From the NCBI GenBank assembly GCA_015065395.1, contig SVQJ01000031.1, forward strand, positions 1-12,867: a stretch of DNA of 12,867 bases, written 5' to 3'. Shown here piece by piece: positions 1 through 6,616 of the stretch (position 1 is the first letter of the stretch; each line of letters starts with the position of its first letter). The notes below the pieces were generated by a model. The model was not told the DNA's origin. It saw only the letters and a program-made list of their open reading frames with translations, and searched no databases. This stretch comes from Oscillospiraceae bacterium (lineage in GTDB: Bacteria > Bacillota > Clostridia > Oscillospirales > CAG-272). A program made the translations under genes and the position numbers.

Positions 1-548
1 GATGGCTCGCAGATATTGGTTTTATGATTATGTCCGAGGATCACTCCCGTTGCATCACAGCTTTTCATTGCCTGCAGCAAAACAGACAAATACTCCTCGG
101 CAACGGAGCTTTTTCCAAGTGTAAGAACACAGCAATCCAAAAGCCTTTTCTTATCATTCAAAAGCAATGCACAAACCGTATGTCCGGGCTTGTTTTTGAA
201 CCACAGCCACAAAAAGGCTCTGACCGTAAAATCCGATTCCATAGCAGATCTGCAAAGCCTGTCACACAGAATACGCACGGTCGTATCAAAGGATATCCGT
301 ATCAGATTTGCACTGTGGGGGCCAATGCCGTCTGCATCGCAAAGCTCCTCGGAGGATTGCGCTCCCGCAGCACCGTCCGGATGATCTATCAGAAAATTAT
401 GGGCAATAGGATTGGTATCGCCCTGCCTCTGAGAATGAAACAAAAGCATTTCATACAGCTGATGGGTATCAAAAACATCTGCTCCGTATTTTTCGTATTT
501 ATCCCGCATCCTTTTGCGGTGATTCTTATGAACGTTTACATCACCCAT
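1..548 (-). CDS. RadC/JAB-family protein, partial (C-terminus beyond window)
   Basis: Reading the minus strand from the ATG at 548 gives an open frame of 182 full residues that runs off the left edge. It has the RadC-family plan: a basic N-terminus (NHRKRMRDKYEKYG), the LYEMLLF segment (residues 31-37), a helix-hairpin-helix with DGIGPHSANLI (73-83), and a JAB/MPN metalloprotease-like domain whose metal-binding HxH is seen as ILGHNH (H173, H175). The Asp expected about 11 residues later lies outside the window. The canonical HNHPSG is HNHKTN here, so this is a divergent member. RadC proteins were once linked to DNA repair; their real role is unresolved. The start is supported by AAGGA 8-9 nt upstream. 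The ATG follows the stop of the upstream membrane-protein gene by 2 nt, so the two are probably co-transcribed. Family is confident, function is not. Confidence 0.85.
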   Translation of the reverse strand, partial: MGDVNVHKNHRKRMRDKYEKYGADVFDTHQLYEMLLFHSQRQGDTNPIAHNFLIDHPDGAAGAQSSEELCDADGIGPHSANLIRISFDTTVRILCDRLCRSAMESDFTVRAFLWLWFKNKPGHTVCALLLNDKKRLLDCCVLTLGKSSVAEEYLSVLLQAMKSCDATGVILGHNHKTNICEP

Positions 549-550
549 CT

Positions 551-2389
551 TTATTTTTCCTTTAGCTTGAATATTTTTACATATCCTTCCTGCAAGCAAA
601 GCTCATAGCTGTCTCCCATGGCTCTGTACATTTCAGGCGTATGGGAATCCTTCTCATACCTTGTATCGATTATATAGTAATCCGTTTTTTTATACGGCTC
701 ATTATACTCGGGACAGGAACGCAGGTCCTCAATATACCACAAATGGGGCACGATATATCCGTATGCTGTTACAGAGGCTTCCTTATCCACCGTAGAAAGG
801 GCTTCCTCTGTTTTTTGATACATCTCCCTGTCTGCGGTATATTTTTCATAATAATTAACAGCCTTGGGATAGGAGGCGGAAAGGGCAAAAACGGTGCACA
901 TCATTATGCCTGCACAAAGCACGAATGCGCGGACGTTGATCTTCGCTTCGCGGAGAAAGAGTATGAAAAGGAATATTATAAGGGCGCACGTTCCGTAGGT
1001 ATACTGAAAATCAATATCGTACTGATACATCCATGAGGGCATGAGATTGATAACGAGAAGGGGCAGAAGAAGCACCATCTCTGAGGGACGCTTTCTCAAA
1101 AACGGAGTGAAGCAAAGGGGCGCAAAGGTCCAAAGCACGAACTCCAGCTTTTGGCCGGAATATGTCATTTCCCTGAAAGCCCCGGTATCGGCTCCGGAAA
1201 AGACCTCCTTTATCAGGTAACCGATATCTGTAAAGCAGGTGACTACTGTATCCCAAAGACTGCTTTTGCCGCTGAGGGAAAAATTATCAAATCTGCCTGA
1301 CATTATCTCTCCGCCGCAAAGCTCTATCATATTGCAGGCAAAGAAAAACCAAAACAGTGAAAATGCAAAAATGCCTACGGCAAGCCTTCTTTGCCTTTTG
1401 GTTATAAACATCCAAAGACATATTGCGATCACATATATAAAGGCATCCTCCTTAACGGAAAGGACAAGCAGCGCAAAAACACAAACAGGGACGGTTTTTC
1501 GTTCCAGTATAAACGCAACGAGCCAAAGGATCAGCACCGAAAGAAATTTGTTCTCATGAAAATCATAAAAGCATCCGTTTGCCATGGTGGGGAACAAAAG
1601 ATATATTGCCGCCGCCAGCACTCCCGTGCTGTCCGAAAGGCCCAAAGCTCTGCATATACGTCGCACAGCGAGAGCACCCAAGACCACCGCAAATGCCTGA
1701 GCAAACAGAAGATAAAGAGGAGAGCGGAAAATAAAGTACCCCGGCAAAAGAAGATAGAAGAAGGGCGAAAAATGCACTGCAAAATGGCTCAGCTCACGGC
1801 TTCTTTCGATAGTCGTCGTAGGAAGGCCGGTTGTTGCCATACTCTCGAACATCTGACAGAATATACCGAAATCAAAAGTGGAATGATAAAAGCTTTTGTA
1901 TTTCAGCGCTGTAAAATAGAATACCGCCAATGTAAATACAGCGATCATCACCCAGACGATAACGAGAGATCCCCTTCGGGAAAGGCTTATTTGGGAAAAG
2001 CCGGCCCTGTCATCATCAGTCGCATATTTTGCGCAAAGGACAAGCACCACGCTCACACCGAGATTAAAAAAAACATCCCCCGAGCGAGCAGAAACAAGCA
2101 CCACGGAAAAAACAAGGGCAAATGCCAGAAGTGACACAGGAATGAGCCTCTTAGTGTTCATTGCAAGAGATGCACCAATGATTATAAAAAATCCCACAAC
2201 GCAGATCACAACAGAAAGCGCAAACGGATATTGGCGCACATAGCTTAGATTCTGAAAATCCCCTCCAAAAGCAAAAACCAAAGAGGAAATTATAAAGGAG
2301 GTACAAAAAGCCGCAAAGATATCCGAGCCCCTAATGGAAAGGCTATGCCATCTGTCCTTCAAGTCCGAGATAATATTTCTCCCATTCAT
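551..2389 (-). CDS. DUF2079 family polytopic membrane protein
   Basis: A 612-residue integral membrane protein with many hydrophobic segments, including about 27-41, 57-75, 84-100, 108-120, 142-160, 208-222, 226-242, 255-268, 283-295, 302-312, 317-330, 337-352, 437-450 and 467-479. It carries the marks of DUF2079: FDFGIFCQ (172-179), HFSPFFYLLLPGY (206-218), DFHE (276-279), KEDA (313-316) and an aromatic QYDIDFQYTYG stretch (456-466). The soluble C-terminal tail (about 510-612) includes ASVTAYGYIVPHL, also typical of the family. The fold resembles GT-C glycosyltransferases, but no substrate or reaction is established. The start at 2389 has AAAGGAGG about 7 nt upstream and a promoter at 2425-2453. 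It is the first gene of an operon with the RadC-like gene; the link between the two is not evident. Confidence 0.85.
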   Translation of the reverse strand: MNGRNIISDLKDRWHSLSIRGSDIFAAFCTSFIISSLVFAFGGDFQNLSYVRQYPFALSVVICVVGFFIIIGASLAMNTKRLIPVSLLAFALVFSVVLVSARSGDVFFNLGVSVVLVLCAKYATDDDRAGFSQISLSRRGSLVIVWVMIAVFTLAVFYFTALKYKSFYHSTFDFGIFCQMFESMATTGLPTTTIERSRELSHFAVHFSPFFYLLLPGYFIFRSPLYLLFAQAFAVVLGALAVRRICRALGLSDSTGVLAAAIYLLFPTMANGCFYDFHENKFLSVLILWLVAFILERKTVPVCVFALLVLSVKEDAFIYVIAICLWMFITKRQRRLAVGIFAFSLFWFFFACNMIELCGGEIMSGRFDNFSLSGKSSLWDTVVTCFTDIGYLIKEVFSGADTGAFREMTYSGQKLEFVLWTFAPLCFTPFLRKRPSEMVLLLPLLVINLMPSWMYQYDIDFQYTYGTCALIIFLFILFLREAKINVRAFVLCAGIMMCTVFALSASYPKAVNYYEKYTADREMYQKTEEALSTVDKEASVTAYGYIVPHLWYIEDLRSCPEYNEPYKKTDYYIIDTRYEKDSHTPEMYRAMGDSYELCLQEGYVKIFKLKEK

Positions 2390-2424
2390 AAAGCTACCTC
2401 CTTTTTTGTAAACTAATTCATTTT

Positions 2425-2453
2425 ATTTTACCCCGATAAATGTTTTTTGTCAA
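2425..2453 (-). promoter_or_regulatory. sigma-A promoter for the DUF2079-RadC operon
   Basis: On the minus strand TTGACA (2453-2448) is followed by a 17-nt spacer and TAAAAT (2430-2425). The predicted start is near 2418, giving a leader of about 30 nt that contains the AAAGGAGG site. No competing operator is evident. Confidence 0.75.
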
Positions 2454-2570
2454 CAGGAGATATCCCTTTCACCGTGAAACAAAGATAATTTGGCAAAAGT
2501 ACCTTTATCCGCCTTGCATTGATATTGGTTGTAAAAAATGCATCCGAATTTACGGTTATAGGGAAGAAAC

Positions 2571-2770
2571 GGTCGCTTTTTTGAAAAAAAGCTCTGCAAA
2601 AAACTTTATAAAATGGATAACTAAAGCTTCCAAGGCAAAATGCGGTGCCGTAACCTAAAAAGAGGAAGGTTCACAAAAAATGAGCTCGTTCATTTTTGTG
2701 AACCTTCCTCTTTTTAGGGCCTTTTTGCCTTCTTAAAGTTCCTTTGGTTCTTTCCTTTCAAGGAAAGAAC
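2571..2770 (-). repeat. dispersed three-hairpin intergenic repeat, copy 1
   Basis: This fills most of the gap of about 420 bp between thyX and the DUF2079 gene. Read on the minus strand, the direction of thyX transcription, it has module B (2770-2732: palindrome TTCTTTCCTTGAAAGGAAAG plus a CAAAGGAACTTTAAGAA tail), module A (2719-2654: long hairpin) and module C (2607-2571: GCTTTTTTTCAAAAAAGC, then GACC). The same three modules occur in the same order at 6354-6596. The stretch between A and C (2653-2608) is unrelated to its counterpart. No protein is encoded. Nothing else is recognised in the gap apart from GAGAACTTCTC (2771-2781), a small palindrome next to module B. Confidence 0.85.
2654..2719 (-). 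terminator. long hairpin (module A, copy 1), likely thyX terminator
   Basis: Arms 2654-2679 and 2693-2718 pair over 26 bp, with three more pairs (TGA/TCA) beyond a single bulged A at 2680 and a hexaloop reading ACGAGC on the minus strand. The ends are A5 and T5 tracts around a GAGG/CCTC core, the layout of a bidirectional intrinsic terminator. It lies about 90 nt past the thyX stop and upstream of the DUF2079 promoter, so it should isolate the two units. Confidence 0.75.
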
Positions 2771-2809
2771 GAGAACTTCTCTGTCCGCCGCCAAGCCGCA
2801 ATTTATAAA

Positions 2810-3484
2810 TCAAGGCTCAAATTTAGGCTTTCTGCCGCAGCAATACGTCTCGGGGCAATATCCGAGAACTTCGCATTTAGGTTTCATTTGGGTTTCGATT
2901 ATATATTTCCATTCAGGGGAATACTCACAAAGTGCTTTACAGATATCGGAGAAGAGCTCTCTGTATTCCCAATATGCTCTGGTGCACATTCTCTGGCGAG
3001 ACATATCGATAAGATTTCTCATGTTACGTTTATCAACGATTTTTGTGGTCATACCCAGGGGCAAGAGCATTGCGCTGTCCTCCCGGGGGATACCCAGCTC
3101 CTCAAGCTTCTTTGCAGCCTTGGTGACTGAGCGCATAGCCTCCTCATATATTTCAAGAGCATCGGAATTTTTTGATACCTTCGGAGGGGTTACATATTCA
3201 AAATCGCCATAATCAATATATCTGGTGCTGGCCTGAAGGCGGGTGGGGGCACCGCCGATATGTGTATACCATTCGCGGATAACCCTTGCGGAATAACCGT
3301 CTATAACAAGCTCAACATTTACATATTCCAAGGTTCGTCCGTGGTTTGCATTGATACAATCAAGACCTCTTTTATAATTCTTCTCTTTGTTCGATATATC
3401 CGCGCCCCAGCAAATACCCGCTCTCTCTCCGATAAGAGTTATGGGGCTTTTTGTGGTCTCTTCAAGAATGATTATATTTCCCAT
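2810..3484 (-). CDS. thyX: FAD-dependent thymidylate synthase (ThyX), variant motif
   Basis: 224 residues; makes dTMP from dUMP using methylenetetrahydrofolate and FAD. Visible ThyX features are the N-terminal LEYVNVELVIDGYSARVIRE block (52-71), RLQASTRYIDYG (82-93) in place of the usual SQRYV region, and the C-terminal NLIDMSRQRMCTRAYWEYRE helix (157-176), which matches the family's dUMP-binding arginine segment. The classical RHR-x7-S signature is absent: THIGGAP (74-80) occupies the slot before S86. The tail carries C204-x5-C210-x4-C215-C216, possibly a metal site. I chose the ATG at 3484 because GGAG sits 8 nt upstream and the promoter's -10 lies at 3517-3512, so the upstream in-frame ATGs at 3553 and 3523 would not be transcribed as starts. 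Single-gene unit, divergent from ansA. Confidence 0.88.
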   Translation of the reverse strand: MGNIIILEETTKSPITLIGERAGICWGADISNKEKNYKRGLDCINANHGRTLEYVNVELVIDGYSARVIREWYTHIGGAPTRLQASTRYIDYGDFEYVTPPKVSKNSDALEIYEEAMRSVTKAAKKLEELGIPREDSAMLLPLGMTTKIVDKRNMRNLIDMSRQRMCTRAYWEYRELFSDICKALCEYSPEWKYIIETQMKPKCEVLGYCPETYCCGRKPKFEP

Positions 3485-3511
3485 TATTACTTCTCCATAG
3501 ACATTTTTTTC

Positions 3512-3540
3512 AGTATAACACATTTTTTCTCGTTTAACAA
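3512..3540 (-). promoter_or_regulatory. sigma-A promoter for thyX
   Basis: On the minus strand TTGTTA (3540-3535), a 17-nt spacer and TATACT (3517-3512), with an extended -10 (TGT before TATACT). The predicted start is near 3505, leaving a leader of about 20 nt. This placement fixes the thyX start at 3484. Confidence 0.7.
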
Positions 3541-3560
3541 TAGGAAAAAACATTTCCCCC

Positions 3561-3590
3561 TTTACATTTTAAGCATTAATGTGATACAAT
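3561..3590 (+). promoter_or_regulatory. candidate promoter for ansA-bioY
   Basis: TTTACA (3561-3566), an 18-nt spacer and TACAAT (3585-3590), about 35 nt before the ansA start. It faces away from the thyX promoter; the two -35 boxes are about 20 bp apart, so one bound regulator could affect both. Confidence 0.55.
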
Positions 3591-3624
3591 TCTACTTAGT
3601 AAATATACAGGAAGGACTGATAGA

Positions 3625-4602
3625 ATGAAAAAGGTTTTGCTTATCGCGACCGGAGGAACCATCGCATCGCGAAAAACCGAATACGGCCTCTCTCCGTCGA
3701 TCACCCCGGAGGAGCTGCTTCGCTATATTCCCGATGCAAAAGAAATATGCTCCATTGATACCATACAGCCCTTCAGCGTTGATTCCACAAACATCTCCCC
3801 CGATCATTGGCTCCGCCTTGTTCAGATAATCGAAGAGAATTACGAGAAGTATCAGGGCTTTGTTATATGCCACGGTACCGATACTATGGCATATACGGCC
3901 GCAGCCCTTTCCTATCTTATCCAGAACACCTCGAAGCCTATAGTTCTCACAGGATCCCAAAGGCCCATAGACGAGGACTCAACTGATGCAAAAACCAATC
4001 TTTTAGACAGCCTCCGCTTCGCCGCCGGCTATGAAAGCGGTGTTGTTATCGTTTTCGGCGGAAACATAATCGCGGGAACAAGAGCAAAAAAAGTGCGTAC
4101 AAAGAGCTACAACGCCTTCACAAGCATCAATTTTCCGGAGATCGGCGTTATTCATCCGGGAAGAGTTGTTCGTTATATCCCCTTTGAAAAAAAGGGCGAT
4201 GTCTGCTTTTACCACAGCCTCAGCCGCCGGGTCCAGCTGTTAAAGCTCACGCCCGGAATGCCTGCGGAAGCATTGAGCGCCGTAGGTGAGCTGTGTGACG
4301 GACTGATAATCGAAAGCTACGGCGTGGGCGGTATTCCCGATATTTATCTTCCCCAGCTGGAAGCGCTCATCAGAAGCGGGAAGACCGTGGTCATGGCCAC
4401 TCAGGTAGACCGTGAGGGCAGTGATCTTGCGATTTACAAGGTTGGCCACAAGCTAAAAAAAGAATTCCGCCTGCTCGAGACCTTTGATATGACCCCTGAA
4501 TCTACGGTTACAAAGCTCATGTGGGCTCTCGGCCAGACCGATGACAAGGAAGAGGTGCGCCGCCTGTTTTGTCAAAGTATAAACTACGATATGCTTTTCT
4601 GA
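3625..4602 (+). CDS. ansA: L-asparaginase, type I (cytoplasmic)
   Basis: 325 residues, a normal length, with no signal peptide. It hydrolyses asparagine to aspartate and ammonia. The two family signatures are plain: ATGGTIAS (8-15, nucleophile T12) and CHGTDTMAYTA (82-92, T85 and D86 of the second triad). Y20, D53-S54 (substrate binding, in SVDSTN), TGSQRP (109-114) and K156 in RAKKVRTK (the lysine of the T-D-K triad by alignment in memory) are also present. The lack of a signal peptide and the length point to the cytoplasmic AnsA type. The start is supported by GGAAGGA 8 nt upstream. The stop is 4 nt before bioY, so the two genes are co-transcribed. Confidence 0.93.
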   Translation: MKKVLLIATGGTIASRKTEYGLSPSITPEELLRYIPDAKEICSIDTIQPFSVDSTNISPDHWLRLVQIIEENYEKYQGFVICHGTDTMAYTAAALSYLIQNTSKPIVLTGSQRPIDEDSTDAKTNLLDSLRFAAGYESGVVIVFGGNIIAGTRAKKVRTKSYNAFTSINFPEIGVIHPGRVVRYIPFEKKGDVCFYHSLSRRVQLLKLTPGMPAEALSAVGELCDGLIIESYGVGGIPDIYLPQLEALIRSGKTVVMATQVDREGSDLAIYKVGHKLKKEFRLLETFDMTPESTVTKLMWALGQTDDKEEVRRLFCQSINYDMLF

Positions 4603-4606
4603 GAAT

Positions 4607-5116
4607 ATGAGATCAAAAAAATTAGCGATCGCGGGGCTTATGAGCGCATTCATTTCTGTCATGTCCGTATGGCAGATACCGTTACCCTTTCCCGTGCCGT
4701 TGACGCTCCAGACCTTTGCCGTTTCTTTTTCAGGATACACCCTGGGAATCATTGGAGGCACCGTTCCCGTCCTCTGCTATATCGCCATCGGCTGCATCGG
4801 CGTGCCGGTGTTCACCGGATTTCGCGGGGGAATATCGCCGCTGTTTGAGTTCGGAGGCGGGTTTATTATCGGATTTGTCTTTCTCGCCCTCCTTTGCGGA
4901 ATGGGGAAAGGGAAAAATACCTCCACCGCCCTGCTCCTTGGACTGACAGGGATATTGGTATGTCATTCCCTTGGGGTCATGCATTATATGAATACAGGAG
5001 GACCGGGATTTGTTTCTGCCTTCTCGGCAATCAGTGCCCCGTTTCTTCTCAAAGACATACTTATGACAGCTTTTGCTTTCTTTGCTGCCCAAAAAATAAA
5101 AAAAACAATAAAATAA
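4607..5116 (+). CDS. bioY: BioY, biotin-specific S component of an ECF transporter
   Basis: 169 residues with about six hydrophobic segments. BioY is the membrane substrate-binding subunit for biotin uptake. Motifs seen are PLTLQTFAV (31-39), the YIAIGCIGVPVF stretch (58-69) with FTGFRGGISPL after it (69-79), and GGGFIIGF (83-90). The family usually has a PTGGY motif at the last site, which is FGGG here. No ATPase (BioM) or T-component (BioN) gene lies nearby, so it should use the shared ECF module encoded elsewhere, as solo BioY proteins in Firmicutes do. There is no strong ribosome binding site, and the start is 4 nt after the ansA stop, so translational coupling is likely. I see no convincing terminator after it, only weak A/T-rich pairing around 5133-5169. 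Confidence 0.9.
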   Translation: MRSKKLAIAGLMSAFISVMSVWQIPLPFPVPLTLQTFAVSFSGYTLGIIGGTVPVLCYIAIGCIGVPVFTGFRGGISPLFEFGGGFIIGFVFLALLCGMGKGKNTSTALLLGLTGILVCHSLGVMHYMNTGGPGFVSAFSAISAPFLLKDILMTAFAFFAAQKIKKTIK

Positions 5117-5168
5117 TTATATAAAAGTGTTATAAAATAAAAAAAACAGTAGAAATTGCAGTTTTTTT

Positions 5169-5177
5169 TGCTATAAT
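5169..5177 (+). promoter_or_regulatory. extended -10 promoter for the oxidoreductase gene
   Basis: TGCTATAAT is a consensus extended -10 (TATAAT at 5172-5177). No good -35 is found at 16-18 nt. The predicted start is near 5184, just before an inverted repeat at 5197-5213. Confidence 0.55.
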
Positions 5178-5196
5178 TGAAAAAGATATGCAAATG

Positions 5197-5213
5197 TTCC
5201 CAAATTTTGGGAA
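5197..5213 (+). promoter_or_regulatory. perfect inverted repeat in the leader, operator-like
   Basis: TTCCCAAATTTTGGGAA: 8-bp perfect arms around one T, about 13 nt after the predicted transcription start and touching the ribosome binding region (AAGGAAGG at 5214-5221). It could be a repressor operator. The one-base centre makes an RNA hairpin less likely unless inner pairs open. The regulator is unknown. Confidence 0.45.
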
Positions 5214-5229
5214 AAGGAAGGTCGAAATC

Positions 5230-6294
5230 ATGTCTAAAATGAAAGTTGCTATCATCGGATGCGGAAACATTGCAACATCCGCTCATATCCCATCTTATCT
5301 CCAATGTGAAAATGTTGAGATCAAGTATTTCTGCGATATCATCAAGGAAAAGGCAGAAAAATGCGTTGAGAGATACGGTTGCGGTATCGCTATTGAGGAC
5401 TACCATACGGCTATCGAGGATCCCGAGATCGTTGCCCTCAGCGTTTGCACCCACAACATCTCTCACAAGACCATTTCCATTGATGCTCTTCGCGCAGGCA
5501 AGCACGTGCTTTGCGAAAAGCCCTCTGCAAGGATCTACAGCGAGGCTTTGGAAATGCAAAAGGTCCAGCACGAAACCGGAAAGGTTCTGAACATCGGCGT
5601 TGTCTGCCGTTTCAACGCAAGCGTTGAAGAGGTGCGCCGCAGGATCATGGCAGGTATGCTGGGAGAAGTATACCATGTTTTCATCAATTTCAGATGCTAC
5701 CGATCCATCCCCGGTATCGGAGGCGCATTTACGGATAAATCTCAGTCCGGCGGCGGCGTTCTTATAGACTGGGGTGTTCACCGCCTTGATCAGGTAATGT
5801 ACTGCCTGGGCGATCCCGATCCTAAGTCCGTAACCGGCGTTGCTTACTCAAAGCTTGGATGCGACATCAAAAATTATCTCTACAGAAGCATGTGGAGCGA
5901 GGACACTAAGGATGTTAACGGAGTTTTCGACGTTGACGATTCAGTTTCTGCCATCATCAGAACCGAAGGCCCCGTTATCTCTCTTGAAGGCGCTTGGGCA
6001 CAGAACGTTGATGTAGACGAAAACTATCTTGATTTCCTTGGGACCAAGGCAGGTATCCGCCTTGACTATTGCGGAGGATTTACCATGTACTACTCCGAAA
6101 ACGGTGAGCTGAAGGAAGAAAGATACGAGCTTCCCGCGGATAATGATATGTATCTCGAGGAGATCAAATCTTTCCTTAACTGTATCGAAACAGGAGAGGC
6201 AAACCGCGCTCACATCGACAATGCAGTAAAAACTTCAAAGATCATGCAGGGTATCTACGACTCTTCAGAGGCAAAGAAAGAGATCATTTTCTGA
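5230..6294 (+). CDS. Gfo/Idh/MocA family NAD(P)-dependent oxidoreductase
   Basis: 354 residues, usual for the family; probably oxidises or reduces a sugar, inositol or related polyol in the cytoplasm. The N-terminal Rossmann domain begins VAIIGCGNIATSAHIPSY (6-23). The family EKP motif is seen in HVLCEKPSA (92-100, E96 K97 P98), and the C-terminal substrate domain has GGGVLIDWGVHRLD (174-187) with D180 and H184 in the catalytic segment. I chose the ATG at 5230 rather than the in-frame ATG at 5188 because AGGAAGG sits 8 nt before it and residues before MSKMKV show no homology to the Rossmann start. It has its own promoter and terminator and no pathway neighbours, so the substrate cannot be named. 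Confidence 0.9.
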   Translation: MSKMKVAIIGCGNIATSAHIPSYLQCENVEIKYFCDIIKEKAEKCVERYGCGIAIEDYHTAIEDPEIVALSVCTHNISHKTISIDALRAGKHVLCEKPSARIYSEALEMQKVQHETGKVLNIGVVCRFNASVEEVRRRIMAGMLGEVYHVFINFRCYRSIPGIGGAFTDKSQSGGGVLIDWGVHRLDQVMYCLGDPDPKSVTGVAYSKLGCDIKNYLYRSMWSEDTKDVNGVFDVDDSVSAIIRTEGPVISLEGAWAQNVDVDENYLDFLGTKAGIRLDYCGGFTMYYSENGELKEERYELPADNDMYLEEIKSFLNCIETGEANRAHIDNAVKTSKIMQGIYDSSEAKKEIIF

Positions 6295-6308
6295 TTGAAA
6301 ATAAAGAG

Positions 6309-6336
6309 CACAGGGGGCCGAAAAAAGCCCCTTGTG
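6309..6336 (+). terminator. hairpin after the oxidoreductase gene
   Basis: CACAGGGGGC pairs with GCCCCTTGTG over 10 bp (one G-U) around an 8-nt A-rich loop, starting 15 nt after the stop. The following tract (TCTTACTGTGATTTTT) is only loosely T-rich, so this may be a weak terminator backed by the module A hairpin at 6410. Confidence 0.6.
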
Positions 6337-6409
6337 TCTTACTGTGATTTTTAGTTCTTTCCTTTCAAGGAAAGAATCAAAGAGACTTTAAGAAAACAAA
6401 ATGCAAATT

Positions 6410-6475
6410 CCCTAAAAAGAGGAAAGTGCACAAAAATGAACGAGCTCATTTTTGTGCACTTTCCTCTTTTTAGGG
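6410..6475 (+). terminator. perfect 30-bp hairpin (module A, copy 2), bidirectional terminator
   Basis: Arms 6410-6439 and 6446-6475 are perfectly complementary over 30 bp with hexaloop ACGAGC. The stem has AAAAAGAGG and CCTCTTTTT at its base, so it reads as an intrinsic terminator on both strands, fitting a gap into which two genes converge. Confidence 0.8.
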
Positions 6476-6491
6476 TATAACAATCCCGGGT

Positions 6492-6527
6492 GCCGCAGGA
6501 ATATCATTGTGATGCTATTCCTGCGGC
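6492..6527. repeat. hairpin specific to repeat copy 2
   Basis: GCCGCAGGAATA (6492-6503) pairs with TATTCCTGCGGC (6516-6527), 12 bp perfect, with a further CAT/ATG pairing inside. It lies between modules A and C and has no equivalent in copy 1. It could be a separate insertion or a second terminator for the SGNH gene; no T tract follows on either strand. Confidence 0.6.
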
Positions 6528-6616
6528 TATTGACTGTCAATTATCAGCAAAACCAATTCTCAAAGATTTTGCCAAGCTTTTTTCAAAAAAGCGACCATTT
6601 TGTCTGAAAATGCGTT

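Larger units (their letters stand above)
6354..6596 (+). repeat. dispersed three-hairpin intergenic repeat, copy 2
   Basis: This occupies the convergent gap between the oxidoreductase and the SGNH hydrolase genes (6295-6616). On the plus strand it has module B (6354-6394: TTCTTTCCTTTCAAGGAAAG plus CAAAGAGACTTTAAGAA), module A (6410-6475) and module C (6562-6596: AAAGATTTTGCCAAG, then GCTTTTTTCAAAAAAGC and GACC). It is inverted on the chromosome relative to copy 1 at 2571-2770 but has the same orientation relative to the gene upstream of it. It is longer by about 43 bp because the A-C interval holds an extra hairpin (6492-6527). No protein is encoded in the gap. Confidence 0.85.

Noticed and set aside
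24..608. 194-codon plus-strand open frame at the left edge
   Set aside because: It is codon-for-codon antisense to the RadC-like gene, which has recognisable HhH and HxH motifs, a ribosome binding site and an operon partner.
2440..2658. 72-codon plus-strand open frame in the thyX-DUF2079 gap
   Set aside because: It overlaps the DUF2079 promoter and repeat modules A and C, has no ribosome binding site, and its product is not protein-like (Lys/Ile/Cys-rich with no pattern).
5133..5169. Terminator after bioY (A8...T8 around CAG/GCAG)
   Set aside because: The pairing is almost wholly A-T with an internal mismatch and would be unstable; the T tract is better explained as the promoter spacer region.
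4984..5781. 265-codon minus-strand open frame
   Set aside because: It is antisense to the end of bioY, the oxidoreductase promoter and the oxidoreductase Rossmann domain; the product has no recognisable motif.
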